Both the position numbers and the translations under genes were made by a program. DNA of 64,000 nt. Origin: Leifsonia sp052114085 (GTDB taxonomy: Bacteria > Actinomycetota > Actinomycetes > Actinomycetales > Microbacteriaceae). Positions 16,493 to 25,478 of the stretch are shown in pieces. Numbering within the stretch: position 1 is the stretch's first letter; every line of letters begins with the position of its first letter. The notes beneath the pieces are model-generated. The model was not told where the DNA came from and ran no database searches. It saw nothing but the letters and a program-made list of their open reading frames with translations. The stretch covers positions 2,604,001 to 2,668,000 of the forward strand of contig NZ_JBFREB010000001.1 in the NCBI RefSeq assembly GCF_052114085.1, read 5' to 3'.

Positions 16493-17833
16493 TCAGTCCC
16501 GTTCCCGTTCCCCGCTGGTGTCCTGCTGCATGGCGCGCTCGACCATCCGGTCGACGGTATCGCGCGCGGCGTCCGGGTCGGAGTCGGCGGTCGCGGCCTC
16601 CACGAGCGCGATTTCCTCGTCGAGCATGGGATCGGGCGCCTTCTTCTTCCGTTCGCGTCGGCTTCTCCGGCCGGACCGTAGGATCATCGCACCGATCTTC
16701 TCGGAGTTCGCTGCGAGGATCGGGCCGAGCACGGCCATGATCAGGACGTACAGCCCCGCGAACGGCTGGATGCGCGCATCCAGTCCGGCCGACAACGACA
16801 GCGTGGCAAGGATGAGGGCGAACTCGCCGCGGTTCTGCAGGATGACCGTGGTGTTGATCCCGGCCTGCACGCCCATCCCGTTGATCCAGGCGACGAACTG
16901 GCCCGCCCCGATGTTCAGCACGATCGTCATACCGACGGCGATGAGCACCGGCACCAGGACCGATGGGAACAGCGCGGGATTCAGCGCGAGCCCGAAGTTG
17001 AGGAAGAAGAACGCCGCGAACACGTCGCGCAGTGGCGTGGCGATGTGCTCGATCTTGTTTCGGTACTTGGTCGCTCCAAGCACGAGGCCGATCAGGAACG
17101 CGCCGATCGCGTCCGTCACGCCCAGAAACTCCCCGATCCCGGCGAACAGCACCGCGAAGCCGAAGAACAGGATGGTGAACAGTTCGTCGTCCTTGGTACG
17201 GAACAGCCGCGAGACGAACCGGCCGCCCCAGCGGGCGATGGTGAACATCACCACCAGGAACGCGAAGGCGATGGCGAGCTTGCCGACCACCGGCCAGAAG
17301 TCCGTCTCGCCGCTCAGCACCACGGACACGATTGCCAGGTAGATGGCGATGAAGATGTCCTCCACGACCGTAACGCCCAGGATCATCGGCGTCTCGGTGT
17401 TCGCCAGCCGCCGCAGCTCGATCAGCAGCTTCGTCACGATCGCCGAGGACGAGGTCGCGGTCATACCCGCGATGATGAGCGCCTCTCGCGTCCCCCAGCC
17501 GACCATGAAGCCGAAGATCAGGCCGACGCCCATGTTGATGACGATGTAGGAGCCGCCGGAGACGATCAGCTTGCCGAAGTTGCCGAAGAACTCGTCCTGG
17601 TCGAACTCCAGGCCCAGATTGAACAAGAGCAGGATGAGCCCGAAGATCGCGATGAGCTCGATGTAGTGGCTCTCGAAGTTGAGCGGGAACCATCCCGTGT
17701 GCGGGCTCGCCAGCAGCCCGACGATCATGTAGATGGGGATCGCGGGGAGACTCACCAGCCTGCCCAGGCGCCCCAGCACGTAGGCGACGAGCAGCAGGAT
17801 TCCGAGAACGATGAGGTCTTCGCCGAGATGCAT
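16493..17833 (-). CDS. Cation:proton antiporter (CPA2/KefB type), KhtU-like
   Basis: The 446-residue protein has about 12 membrane helices over residues 5-385, with the CPA2 features LLLFNLGLEFD, GMTATSSSAIVTKLL and DAIGAFLIGLVLGAT. A 55-residue charged cytoplasmic tail follows. It lies directly downstream of a gene for a KhtT-like regulator (6-base gap). That pair matches the Bacillus KhtTU K+/H+ antiporter, where KhtT gates KhtU. K+ specificity is inferred from this pairing. No TrkA-N domain is fused to the transporter, as expected if regulation is by the separate subunit. Confidence 0.88.
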   Translation of the reverse strand: MHLGEDLIVLGILLLVAYVLGRLGRLVSLPAIPIYMIVGLLASPHTGWFPLNFESHYIELIAIFGLILLLFNLGLEFDQDEFFGNFGKLIVSGGSYIVINMGVGLIFGFMVGWGTREALIIAGMTATSSSAIVTKLLIELRRLANTETPMILGVTVVEDIFIAIYLAIVSVVLSGETDFWPVVGKLAIAFAFLVVMFTIARWGGRFVSRLFRTKDDELFTILFFGFAVLFAGIGEFLGVTDAIGAFLIGLVLGATKYRNKIEHIATPLRDVFAAFFFLNFGLALNPALFPSVLVPVLIAVGMTIVLNIGAGQFVAWINGMGVQAGINTTVILQNRGEFALILATLSLSAGLDARIQPFAGLYVLIMAVLGPILAANSEKIGAMILRSGRRSRRERKKKAPDPMLDEEIALVEAATADSDPDAARDTVDRMVERAMQQDTSGERERD

Positions 17834-17839
17834 CGTCGA

Positions 17840-18373
17840 TCAGCCTCCGGGCGGAGCGTCGGCGCTGGGGCGCGGAGCGACCGAGCCCGTGCGGAAGAAC
17901 GAGAACGCCTTGGCGACCTTCTCGGGGGTTCCGGCGACGACGAGCGTGTCGCCGGGGAAGACCTTGAAGTCGGGCGCGGGGGCGGGATTGGCGGAGTCCC
18001 CGCGCACGACGGCCACGACGGTGAGGCCGACGAAGCCGCGGTCGCCGGGCGCGCCCAGTTGCTGACCCGCGATGTGGTCGTCGTAGTCGACGGTGAACCA
18101 GTCGATGCTCAGGCCCGGGATCTGGTCGAGCGCGGTGAGCGTCTCGGTGATCTGCGTGCCGCCAAGCAGCTCGGCGAGGGTGTGGGCCTCGTCGTCGTTG
18201 AGCCGGAGCGACACCTTGGTGACGTCGCTGCCGTCCTCGTGGTCCGAGAAGGTGATGAGGTCGCTGTGACCGGACCGGTGTGCGATGACGCCGACTTTGC
18301 CGCCATCGTCCGTCACGAAGGTGTGCAGCACCCCGACCCCGGGCAGCTTGACCCGTCGAACGTCAACCATCAT
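17840..18373 (-). CDS. TrkA-C domain regulatory subunit of the antiporter, KhtT-like
   Basis: The 177-residue soluble protein has an N-terminal domain (residues 1-75) and a C-terminal TrkA-C/RCK_C domain (about 90-165, with VVRGDSANPAP and FPGDTLVVAGTPEKVAKA). RCK_C domains bind small ligands such as cyclic di-AMP in KhtT and related proteins; the ligand here is not known. The start has a GGAG Shine-Dalgarno; two consecutive ATG codons are available and the first is listed. It is the first gene of a two-gene operon with the antiporter. Confidence 0.85.
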   Translation of the reverse strand: MMVDVRRVKLPGVGVLHTFVTDDGGKVGVIAHRSGHSDLITFSDHEDGSDVTKVSLRLNDDEAHTLAELLGGTQITETLTALDQIPGLSIDWFTVDYDDHIAGQQLGAPGDRGFVGLTVVAVVRGDSANPAPAPDFKVFPGDTLVVAGTPEKVAKAFSFFRTGSVAPRPSADAPPGG

Positions 18374-18438
18374 CCGTCTCCATCCGCCGGGTTCGCCGGC
18401 ATAAGGGGGGTGAGCTTCCAGCCTACCGGAGGCGCGCG

Positions 18439-18474
18439 AGGGCCCTCCCGGGATCGTGCGCCCGGGAGGGCCCT
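18439..18474 (-). terminator. Hairpin terminator after glpD
   Basis: Perfect 14-base arms (AGGGCCCTCCCGGG) around an 8-base loop, 23 bases past the glpD stop and upstream of the khtT-like gene. Confidence 0.8.
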
Positions 18475-18496
18475 TTGCGGTAGTTCTCAGCCGTGC

Positions 18497-20398
18497 TCAG
18501 CCGTCGGTCGCCGGGGCGTCCTCTCCGCCCGCACCGTTGACCTCCTTGGGCGCCTTGTCGGCACTGGTCGGAGTGCCGGCTTTCGACGATCCGGCCTTCG
18601 GTGCGAGATGCTTGGCCGCGGCCGCGTCCTCCTCGACGATGTCCGGAGCCTCGAGCCGGATGCGGTCCGCCGATTCGTCGTCGGGCTGCAGCTGGCTGGC
18701 GCGCTCGGCCTCGACCCGCCGGAGGTAGGTGCCCACTTCGCGCTCCTCGCGTTCCTTGTCCCAGCCGTGGACTCGCGCCAGGAGGGACGCCGCGACCGGC
18801 GCGGCAGACGCTCCGCGGTCCCACGCCTCGATGGAGATGCGGGTGCGTCGGGCGAGCACATCCTCCAGGTGAAGCGCTCCCTCGTGCGTCGCGGCGTAGA
18901 CGACCTCGGCACCGACGTAGTCGTCGGCACCGGGCAGCGCATCGGCCAGCGACGGGTCCTCACGGATGAGGGCGAGGATGTCTTCCGCGAACGTGCCGTA
19001 GCGGTTCAGCAGATGCTCGATCCGGGCTACGTGCATCCCGGACTCCTGAGCGATCCGGCTCCGGCGGTTCCACGCGGCCTGGTAGCCCTCGGCGCCGACC
19101 AGCGCGATGTCCGCGGTCGCGGAGGCGGGGATCTTGCCGTCGAGCGCGCTGACCGCCGCATCCACCGCGTCCTTCGCCATCACGCGGTAGGTGGTCCACT
19201 TGCCGCCCGCGATCACGACGAGGCCGGGTACCGAGTGGGCGACCAGATGCTCGCGCGACAGCTTGGACGTCTGCTCGGACTCGCCCGCGAGCAGTGGGCG
19301 AAGACCGGCGTACACGCCTTCGACGTCTTCTCGCGTCAGCGGGACGTTCAACACCTCGTTGACGTGCGCCAGCAGGTAGTCGATGTCCGCGGCCGTGGCC
19401 GCCGGATGCGCCTTGTCGAGGTGCCAGTCGGTGTCGGTCGTGCCGATCAGCCAGTGCCGACCCCACGGGATGACGAACAGCACGCTCTTCTCGGTGCGGA
19501 GGATGAGGCCCATCTTCGACTGGAACCGGTCCCGGGGGACGACCAGATGGATGCCCTTGGACGCACGCACCTTGAACTGGCCGCGCTCCCCCACCATCGA
19601 CTGCGTGTCGTCGGTCCACACCCCGGTGGCGTTGACGACCTGCTTGGCCCGGATGTCGAAGCGCTCGTCGGTCTCCAGGTCGTGCGCGCGCACCCCGACG
19701 ACGCGCTCGCCGACCTTGATGAAACCTTCGACCCGAACGCGCGATGCGACGTGCGCGCCGTAGTGCGCCGCCGTGCGGACCAGGTTGGCGACGTAACGCG
19801 CGTCATCCACCTGTGCGTCGTAGTACGTGATGCCGCCGATCAGGGCGTCCTTGTTCATCGACGGGATGGCGTTGAGCACCTGACGCTTGCTGAGGTGACG
19901 GTGGTGCGGGACCCCGGGAGGGCGTCCACCGCTGTACGAGAAGATGTCGTAGAGCATCATCCCGGCGCCGATGTAGAAGCGCTCGTAGATCCGCTTGTGC
20001 AGCGGGTAGAGGAAGCGCACGGGCTTCACGAGGTGCGGTGCGATCCGCTGCAGCAGGAGGCCGCGCTCGATCAGCGCCTCCCGGACCAGCCGGAAGTCGA
20101 GCTGCTCGAGGTACCGGATGCCGCCGTGCACGAGCTTGGACGACCGGCTGGAGGTGCCGGAGGCGAAGTCGCGCGCCTCCAGCAGGCCGACGGTCAGGCC
20201 GCGCGTCGCCGCATCGACCGCGGAGCCGGCACCGACGATGCCGCCACCCACGACGAGGATGTCGAGCTCGGTGTCCTTCAGCGCCGCTATCGCGGCCGCG
20301 CGTTCAGCGGGGCCGAGCCGTGACGGATACGTCACCGCCGGGTTGGAAGCTGGCGTGGCGTGCCTATCGCCGCCCGGAGCCGACTGAGTAACGGTCAT
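18497..20398 (-). CDS. glpD: Aerobic glycerol-3-phosphate dehydrogenase
   Basis: The 633-residue flavoprotein has an FAD Rossmann motif DILVVGGGIVGAGSAVDAATR (near residue 46), the family block SSRSSKLVHGGIRYLEQ and a C-terminal DAO_C domain. It oxidises glycerol-3-phosphate to dihydroxyacetone phosphate and passes electrons to the quinone pool. The ATG at 20398 is set by a GGGAGGGAG Shine-Dalgarno. The last 75 or so residues are an Ala/Asp/Glu/Lys-rich disordered tail not found in the enzyme core. It starts 41 bases after guaB3 with no terminator between, so they may be co-transcribed. Confidence 0.95.
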   Translation of the reverse strand: MTVTQSAPGGDRHATPASNPAVTYPSRLGPAERAAAIAALKDTELDILVVGGGIVGAGSAVDAATRGLTVGLLEARDFASGTSSRSSKLVHGGIRYLEQLDFRLVREALIERGLLLQRIAPHLVKPVRFLYPLHKRIYERFYIGAGMMLYDIFSYSGGRPPGVPHHRHLSKRQVLNAIPSMNKDALIGGITYYDAQVDDARYVANLVRTAAHYGAHVASRVRVEGFIKVGERVVGVRAHDLETDERFDIRAKQVVNATGVWTDDTQSMVGERGQFKVRASKGIHLVVPRDRFQSKMGLILRTEKSVLFVIPWGRHWLIGTTDTDWHLDKAHPAATAADIDYLLAHVNEVLNVPLTREDVEGVYAGLRPLLAGESEQTSKLSREHLVAHSVPGLVVIAGGKWTTYRVMAKDAVDAAVSALDGKIPASATADIALVGAEGYQAAWNRRSRIAQESGMHVARIEHLLNRYGTFAEDILALIREDPSLADALPGADDYVGAEVVYAATHEGALHLEDVLARRTRISIEAWDRGASAAPVAASLLARVHGWDKEREEREVGTYLRRVEAERASQLQPDDESADRIRLEAPDIVEEDAAAAKHLAPKAGSSKAGTPTSADKAPKEVNGAGGEDAPATDG

Positions 20399-20439
20399 CG
20401 TTCTCTCCCTCCCCGACCGCCGACGGCCGGCAACTGGTC

Positions 20440-21558
20440 CTACTGCGTTCGGTAGGGCGCGACGACGACTTCGACGCGCTGGAACTCCTTCAGGTCCGAG
20501 TATCCCGTCGTCGCCATGCTCCGTCGCAAAGCTCCCACGAGATTCGCAGAGCCCTCCGCGACCGGTGCCGGCCCGTACAGAATCTCCTCGAGCGGGGCGA
20601 CCTGCCCGACGGCGACGCGGTTGCCGCGCGGCAGCTGAGAGTGGTGCGCCTCGGCGCCCCAGTGCCAGCCGCCGCCGGGTGCGTCGGTGGCGCGGGCGAG
20701 CGTGGTGCCCAGCATCACGGCGTCCGCCCCGCAAGCGATCGCCTTGACGATGTCGCCGGAGCTGCCGAGGCCGCCGTCCGCGATGACGTGCACGTAGCGC
20801 CCGCCGGACTCGTCCATGTAGTCGCGGCGTGCGCCGGCGACGTCGGCGACCGCGGTCGCCATCGGAGCGTGGATGCCGAGCGTCGACCGGGTGGTGGATG
20901 CGGCCCCGCCGCCGAAGCCGACCAGCACTCCGGCCGCGCCGGTGCGCATCAGGTGCAGCGCCGCGGTGTAGGTGGCGGCCCCGCCCACGATGACGGGTAC
21001 ATCCAGCTCGTAGATGAACTTCTTGAGGTTGAGCGGCTCGACGTTCTTCGAGACGTGCTCGGCGGACACGGTCGTGCCGCGGATGACGAAGAGGTCGACA
21101 CCGGCCGCCACCACCGTCTCGTAGAGCTCCTGCGTGCGCTGGGGCGACAGGGCGCCGGCCACGGTCACCCCACCCTCGCGGATCTCGGCGAGGCGCCGGG
21201 TCACCAGCTCAGGCTTGATGGGCTCGGAGTAGATCTCCTGCATGCGAGCGGTAGCCCGCTCGGCGGGGAGCTCGCGGATCTCGGCCAGCAGCGGCTCCGG
21301 GTCCTCGTAGCGGGTCCACACGCCTTCGAGGTCGAGCACGCCGACACCGCCCAGCTGGCCCATCATGATGGCCGTGGTCGGCGAGACCACCGAGTCCATC
21401 GGGGCGGCGAGGAAGGGGATGTCGAACTGATACGCGTCGATGGTCCACGAAACCGAGACGTCTTCCGGGTCACGGGTGCGACGGCTGGGAACCACCGCGA
21501 TGTCGTCGAAGGCGTACACACGGCGGGCGCGCTTGGCGCGCCCGATCTCGATCTCCAT
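20440..21558 (-). CDS. GuaB3 family IMP dehydrogenase-related protein with Ser at the catalytic Cys position
   Basis: The 372-residue protein is an IMPDH/GMP-reductase barrel without CBS domains, typical of GuaB3: LAAPMDSVVSPTTAIMMGQ, HVIADGGLGSSGDIVKAI and GADAVMLGTTLA. In IMPDH the catalytic loop reads GPGSICTTR. The aligned loop here is GGGAASTTR, so Ser221 (codon TCC) replaces the nucleophilic Cys. The true IMPDH, guaB, lies 1.3 kb away. The protein may therefore lack dehydrogenase activity or use a different chemistry. The start at 21558 follows a TAGACT box and a GTGAG Shine-Dalgarno. In-frame sequence upstream is not protein-like. Confidence 0.9.
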   Translation of the reverse strand: MEIEIGRAKRARRVYAFDDIAVVPSRRTRDPEDVSVSWTIDAYQFDIPFLAAPMDSVVSPTTAIMMGQLGGVGVLDLEGVWTRYEDPEPLLAEIRELPAERATARMQEIYSEPIKPELVTRRLAEIREGGVTVAGALSPQRTQELYETVVAAGVDLFVIRGTTVSAEHVSKNVEPLNLKKFIYELDVPVIVGGAATYTAALHLMRTGAAGVLVGFGGGAASTTRSTLGIHAPMATAVADVAGARRDYMDESGGRYVHVIADGGLGSSGDIVKAIACGADAVMLGTTLARATDAPGGGWHWGAEAHHSQLPRGNRVAVGQVAPLEEILYGPAPVAEGSANLVGALRRSMATTGYSDLKEFQRVEVVVAPYRTQ

Positions 21559-21571
21559 ACTCACGCGTTTC

Positions 21572-21577
21572 AGTCTA
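21572..21577 (-). promoter_or_regulatory. Candidate -10 box (TAGACT) for guaB3
   Basis: TAGACT ends 13 bases before the guaB3 ATG in the divergent gap with the malY/patB gene, giving a leader of about 6 nucleotides. Confidence 0.4.
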
Positions 21578-21649
21578 GGCCGCGACGCGGTGCGGGCCAG
21601 TGCCGGATGACAGTGGGCCAGTCGGCGGCGAAGGTGGGACAGTGGTGGG

Positions 21650-22807
21650 GTGACCGTCGAAGCCGAATCCCTCAACCGCCTGCGCCTGCGCACCAGCGAG
21701 AAGTGGCGTGCGTATCCCGACGATGTGCTCCCGCTGTTCGTCGCCGAGATGGACTATCCGCTGGCGCCTCCCGTCGCCGAGGCGCTGCACGCGGCGATCG
21801 ACCGGAGCGACACCGGCTACATCGGGCCCGACGACCACACGCAGCGCGCCTTCACCGAGTACGCGCAGCGCCGGTGGGGGTGGGATGTCGACCCGGCCCG
21901 GACGCGCACGACGACGGATGTCGGGGTGGTCATCGTCGAGTCGCTGCGGATGCTGATCGAGCCAGGCGACCGGGTCGTCATCACGCCCCCGGTCTACCCG
22001 CCGTTCTTCGACTTCATCCCCGAAGCCGGTGGCGTCGTCGAAGAGGTGCCGCTCCTCGAAGGGGGGACCGACGGCACCGGTTGGGCGCTCGACCTCGCCG
22101 GGCTCGAGCGCGCCTTCGCCGGCGGCGCGAAGGCCTTCCTGCTGTGCAACCCGCACAATCCGCTCGGGCTGGTGCATCCACGGGCCGAGTTGGAGGCGGT
22201 GGCCGCGCTGGCAGCGCATCACGGCGTGTCGGTGGTCAGCGACGAGGTCCACGCTCCGCTGGTGCACTCGGAGGCGACGTTCACGCCGTTCCTGTCCGTG
22301 TCGGATGATGCGCGGCGCATCGGCGTCGCCGCGCACGCCGCCAGCAAGGCCTGGAATCTCGCTGGGCTGAAATGCGCGCTGTTCGTGGCCGCGTCCCCGG
22401 AGCAGGCGGAGCGCATCCACGCGCTGCCGATCGAGGTGGAGGTGCGCACCAGCCTGTTCGGACGCATCGCGACCGAGGCCGCCTACCGCTCCGGGCAGGA
22501 GTGGCTGGACGGCGCACTCGCGGCGATCGAGTCCAATCGCGCTCTGCTCGCACTGCTGCTGACCGATCGGCTCCCGCATGTCCGGTACCGGGAGCCGCAC
22601 GCCAGCTACCTGGCCTGGCTCGACTTCCGGGAACTGGGCTGGGGCGACGACCCGGCCGCCCGGATCTTGGAGGAAGCACGCGTGGCCGTGAACCCGGGAT
22701 TGGACTTCGGCGCGCAGGGCGCGGGCTTCGTGCGGCTGAACTTCGCGTGCTCCCCCGAGGTCCTCACGGACGCCCTCGACCGGATCGCGGAGCTCGTGCG
22801 CCGCTGA
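21650..22807 (+). CDS. MalY/PatB-type aminotransferase (cystathionine beta-lyase-like, PLP-dependent)
   Basis: The 385-residue fold-type I PLP enzyme has the MalY/PatB features LPLFVAEMDYPLAPPV at the N-terminus, LLCNPHNPLGLVHP and VVSDEVHAPLVH. The PLP-binding lysine is in AASKAWNLAGLK (near residue 232). Relatives cleave C-S bonds of cystathionine or cysteine conjugates. Whether this copy acts in methionine synthesis or in S-conjugate degradation cannot be told. The GTG at 21650 is the only start that gives the conserved N-terminus. It is convergent with guaB across a long hairpin. Confidence 0.9.
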   Translation: MTVEAESLNRLRLRTSEKWRAYPDDVLPLFVAEMDYPLAPPVAEALHAAIDRSDTGYIGPDDHTQRAFTEYAQRRWGWDVDPARTRTTTDVGVVIVESLRMLIEPGDRVVITPPVYPPFFDFIPEAGGVVEEVPLLEGGTDGTGWALDLAGLERAFAGGAKAFLLCNPHNPLGLVHPRAELEAVAALAAHHGVSVVSDEVHAPLVHSEATFTPFLSVSDDARRIGVAAHAASKAWNLAGLKCALFVAASPEQAERIHALPIEVEVRTSLFGRIATEAAYRSGQEWLDGALAAIESNRALLALLLTDRLPHVRYREPHASYLAWLDFRELGWGDDPAARILEEARVAVNPGLDFGAQGAGFVRLNFACSPEVLTDALDRIAELVRR

Positions 22808-22825
22808 AACGCGCCGCTGAAACGG

Positions 22826-22893
22826 CGACTGCGGCCGTTCGTGACGTCTGCGGTGCGGCGAGCACCGGCAGACGTGACGAACGACCGCAGTCG
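22826..22893. terminator. Long palindrome between malY/patB and guaB
   Basis: Two 26-base arms match at 24 positions (outer part CGACTGCGG). The 16-base loop itself pairs (CGGTGC with GCACCG), so nearly the whole 68 bases can fold into one stem. It lies between convergent genes and can terminate both. It is longer than an ordinary terminator and lacks T-runs. Confidence 0.7.
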
Positions 22894-22906
22894 TAACGCG
22901 GCGGGG

Positions 22907-24409
22907 TCAGCGGCGGTAGTTGGGGGCCTCGACGACCATCTGCACGTCGTGCGGGTGCGACTCCTTGAGCCCGGCCGCGGTGATGCGGACGAACTTGCCG
23001 CGCGACTTGAGCTCCGGGATGGTCCGCGCGCCGACGTAGAACATCGACTGACGAAGGCCACCGACGAGCTGGTACGCGACGGCCGAGAGCGGGCCCCGGA
23101 ACGGCACCTGCCCCTCGATGCCCTCGGCGATCAGCTGCTCGTCGCTCGGCACATCCGCCTGGAAGTAGCGGTCGCGCGAGTAGGAGGTCTTCTTGCCGCG
23201 CGTCTGGAGGGCGCCGAGCGACCCCATTCCGCGGTAGTTCTTAAACTGCTTGCCGTTGACGAAGACCAGCTCACCGGGGGACTCGGAGGTTCCGGCCAGC
23301 AGGGACCCGAGCATGACGCTGTCAGCGCCGGCGACGAGTGCCTTGGCGATGTCGCCCGAGTACTGGAGGCCGCCGTCCGCGATGAGCGGAACGCCCGCCT
23401 CACGCGCGGCGAGGGACGCCTCGTACACCGCGGTGACCTGCGGCACGCCGACACCGGCGACGACGCGCGTGGTGCAGATCGAGCCGGGGCCCACGCCGAC
23501 CTTGATGGCGTCGGCACCAGCGTCGATAAGCGCCTGCGCGCCCGAGCGGGTGGCCACGTTGCCGCCGATCACGTCGACATGCGACGCGCGCGGCTCATGC
23601 TTGAGGCGGCGGATGATGTCGAGCACGCCCGCACTGTCGCCGTTCGCCGTGTCGACGACGATGACGTCGACGCCCGCGTCGACCAGGGTCATGGCGCGGT
23701 CCCAGGCGTCGCCGAAGAAGCCGATCGCAGCACCGACGCGCAGGCGGCCCTCGTCGTCCTTCGTGGCGTCGGGGTACTTCTCGCTCTTGTCGAAGTCCTT
23801 GACCGTGATCAGGCCCCGCAGCTTGCCGTCGATGTCCACGAGCGGAAGCTTCTCGATCTTGTGCTCGGCGAAGATGGCGACCGCGGAGTCCGGGTCGATG
23901 CCGACGGGTGCGGTGATCAGCGGCTGGCGCGTCATCACATCCCGGACCTTGGTGGTCGACCGCTCGAACGGCGAGACGAAGCGCATGTCGCGGTTGGTGA
24001 TGATGCCGACGAGGGTGCCGTCCGGCTCGATCACGGGCAGGCCGCTGACGCGGAACTGGCCGCACAGCGCGTCCACTTCTTCGACCGTCGCCTCGGGCGT
24101 GGTCGTCACCGGGTTGGTGATCATGCCCGACTCGGAGCGCTTCACCTTATCGACGTGCGCCGCCTGGTCTTCGATGGAGAGGTTGCGGTGGATGATGCCG
24201 ATGCCGCCCTGGCGCGCCATGGCGACCGCCATGCGCGACTCGGTCACGGTATCCATCGCGCTCGACAGCAACGGGGTCGCCATCGAGATCCGCTTGGTGA
24301 GACGAGTCGAGGTGTCCGCCTCGCTCGGGATGACGTCGGTATGCCCGGGAAGGAGCATGACGTCGTCGTAGGTCAAACCGATGAAACCGAACGGATCGGG
24401 CTGATCCAT
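22907..24409 (-). CDS. guaB: Inosine-5'-monophosphate dehydrogenase
   Basis: The 500-residue enzyme has the catalytic barrel interrupted by two CBS domains (residues about 95-205). The catalytic loop is GPGSICTTRVVAG with Cys312. Other conserved blocks are DGGLQYSGDIAKALVAGAD and MGSLGAL. It converts IMP to XMP with NAD+, the first step towards GMP, and GuaA (13585-15180) completes the route. The ATG is preceded by AGGGGTGA. Confidence 0.97.
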   Translation of the reverse strand: MDQPDPFGFIGLTYDDVMLLPGHTDVIPSEADTSTRLTKRISMATPLLSSAMDTVTESRMAVAMARQGGIGIIHRNLSIEDQAAHVDKVKRSESGMITNPVTTTPEATVEEVDALCGQFRVSGLPVIEPDGTLVGIITNRDMRFVSPFERSTTKVRDVMTRQPLITAPVGIDPDSAVAIFAEHKIEKLPLVDIDGKLRGLITVKDFDKSEKYPDATKDDEGRLRVGAAIGFFGDAWDRAMTLVDAGVDVIVVDTANGDSAGVLDIIRRLKHEPRASHVDVIGGNVATRSGAQALIDAGADAIKVGVGPGSICTTRVVAGVGVPQVTAVYEASLAAREAGVPLIADGGLQYSGDIAKALVAGADSVMLGSLLAGTSESPGELVFVNGKQFKNYRGMGSLGALQTRGKKTSYSRDRYFQADVPSDEQLIAEGIEGQVPFRGPLSAVAYQLVGGLRQSMFYVGARTIPELKSRGKFVRITAAGLKESHPHDVQMVVEAPNYRR

Positions 24410-24491
24410 TTCACCCCTAACAAGAAGATGCGCGACTGTGGATGCTCAATGGTAACGGCAGAACCTGGGCGGGTATTCCGCCGATCCTGAG

Positions 24492-25433
24492 CTAATCGAC
24501 CGGCGCCAGATCGAGCTCTGCGGCCCTCTTGCCCTGGCGCGCGGCGACGATCATGTCGACGCTCAGGATGAGCAGCGCCAGCCAGACGATCGCGAACCCG
24601 ACCCACCGCTCCGGCGGCATCGCCTCGTGCAGCACCGCGACCCCGACGACGAACTGAATGAACGGGGCGAAGTACTGGATGAAGCCCATGTAGACCAGCG
24701 GCAGGCGGCGGGAGGCCGCGGCGAAGAAGAGCAGCGGGACGGCCGTGATGACGCCCGCGCCGACCAGCAGCACGGCGTGCCAGGGCCCAGCGCTTCCGAT
24801 CGTCAGCCCCACCGTGACGCTGACGACCACCAGCTGGATGACCGCCACCGGCGTCAGCCACATCGTCTCGAGCGTCAGGCCGGAGAGCGCATCCACTCGG
24901 CCGCCGACGCGCTTCTTGATGAGGCCGTAGAATCCGAACGAAAAGGCCAGGATGAGTGCGATCCACGGCACGGATCCGTACCCGACCGCGAGCACGATGA
25001 CGGCGACGATGCTGACACCCACCGCCACCCACTGCGCGACGCGAAGGCGCTCGCGCTGGACCAGCACACCGAGAAAGACCGTGACGATCGGGTTGATGAA
25101 GTAGCCGAGCGCGGCCTCGACGACGTGACCACTCACCGTGGCCAGCACGTACGTCTGCCAGTTGACGTAGATGAACAGGCCCGCGAGGCCCATCGTGAAC
25201 AGCACACGCCGGTCTGTCAGCAACGCGCCGAAGCGACTCCAGGAGCGGGTGACCGTCAGCGCGATTGCGCAGAACGCCAGCGAGAAGATCACTCGCCAGG
25301 CGACGATCTCCCACGCGCCGGCGGGTGCCAGCGCCAGGAAGTAGATGGGCAGGATGCCCCAGAGTACGTAGGCCGAGACGGCATAGATCAGGCCGGAGGA
25401 GCGGTGGGTGCTGAGGTCGTCGGAGGGTGCCAC
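24492..25433 (-). CDS. rarD: RarD family EamA-type transporter (DMT superfamily)
   Basis: From GTG 25433 the protein has 313 residues with ten hydrophobic helices and the RarD signatures GLIYAVSAYVLWGILPIY and NWQTYVLATVSGHVVEAALGYFINP. RarD was named from a chloramphenicol-sensitivity context, but the substrate is unknown. An open frame extends 41 codons upstream, but it runs through the palindrome at 25479-25529. GTG 25433 lies 7 bases after a TAGAGT box, fitting a leaderless mRNA. Confidence 0.9.
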   Translation of the reverse strand: MAPSDDLSTHRSSGLIYAVSAYVLWGILPIYFLALAPAGAWEIVAWRVIFSLAFCAIALTVTRSWSRFGALLTDRRVLFTMGLAGLFIYVNWQTYVLATVSGHVVEAALGYFINPIVTVFLGVLVQRERLRVAQWVAVGVSIVAVIVLAVGYGSVPWIALILAFSFGFYGLIKKRVGGRVDALSGLTLETMWLTPVAVIQLVVVSVTVGLTIGSAGPWHAVLLVGAGVITAVPLLFFAAASRRLPLVYMGFIQYFAPFIQFVVGVAVLHEAMPPERWVGFAIVWLALLILSVDMIVAARQGKRAAELDLAPVD

Positions 25434-25440
25434 TCGTCCG

Positions 25441-25446
25441 ACTCTA
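25441..25446 (-). promoter_or_regulatory. Candidate leaderless -10 box (TAGAGT) for rarD
   Basis: TAGAGT ends 7 bases before GTG 25433. A separate promoter is needed here because the groES terminator lies just upstream. Confidence 0.5.
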
Positions 25447-25478
25447 CTGCCGCCGGCGAACTCCCTCGACGGTTGCGA

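Noticed and set aside
15645..17693. A 682-codon frame that would extend SURF1 far upstream
   Set aside because: Upstream of about 16494 it overlaps the antiporter gene out of frame and reads as low-complexity Arg/Asp/Gly; only the last 263 residues are SURF1.
17045..20323. A 1092-codon open frame on the plus strand across the antiporter, khtT-like and glpD genes
   Set aside because: It is the antisense shadow of well-recognised minus-strand genes; its product is rich in Arg, Asp, Gly and Val with no family motif. Similar long plus-strand frames at 743-2386, 8441-11176, 12910-15264, 31369-34113 and 59368-61698 are rejected for the same reason.
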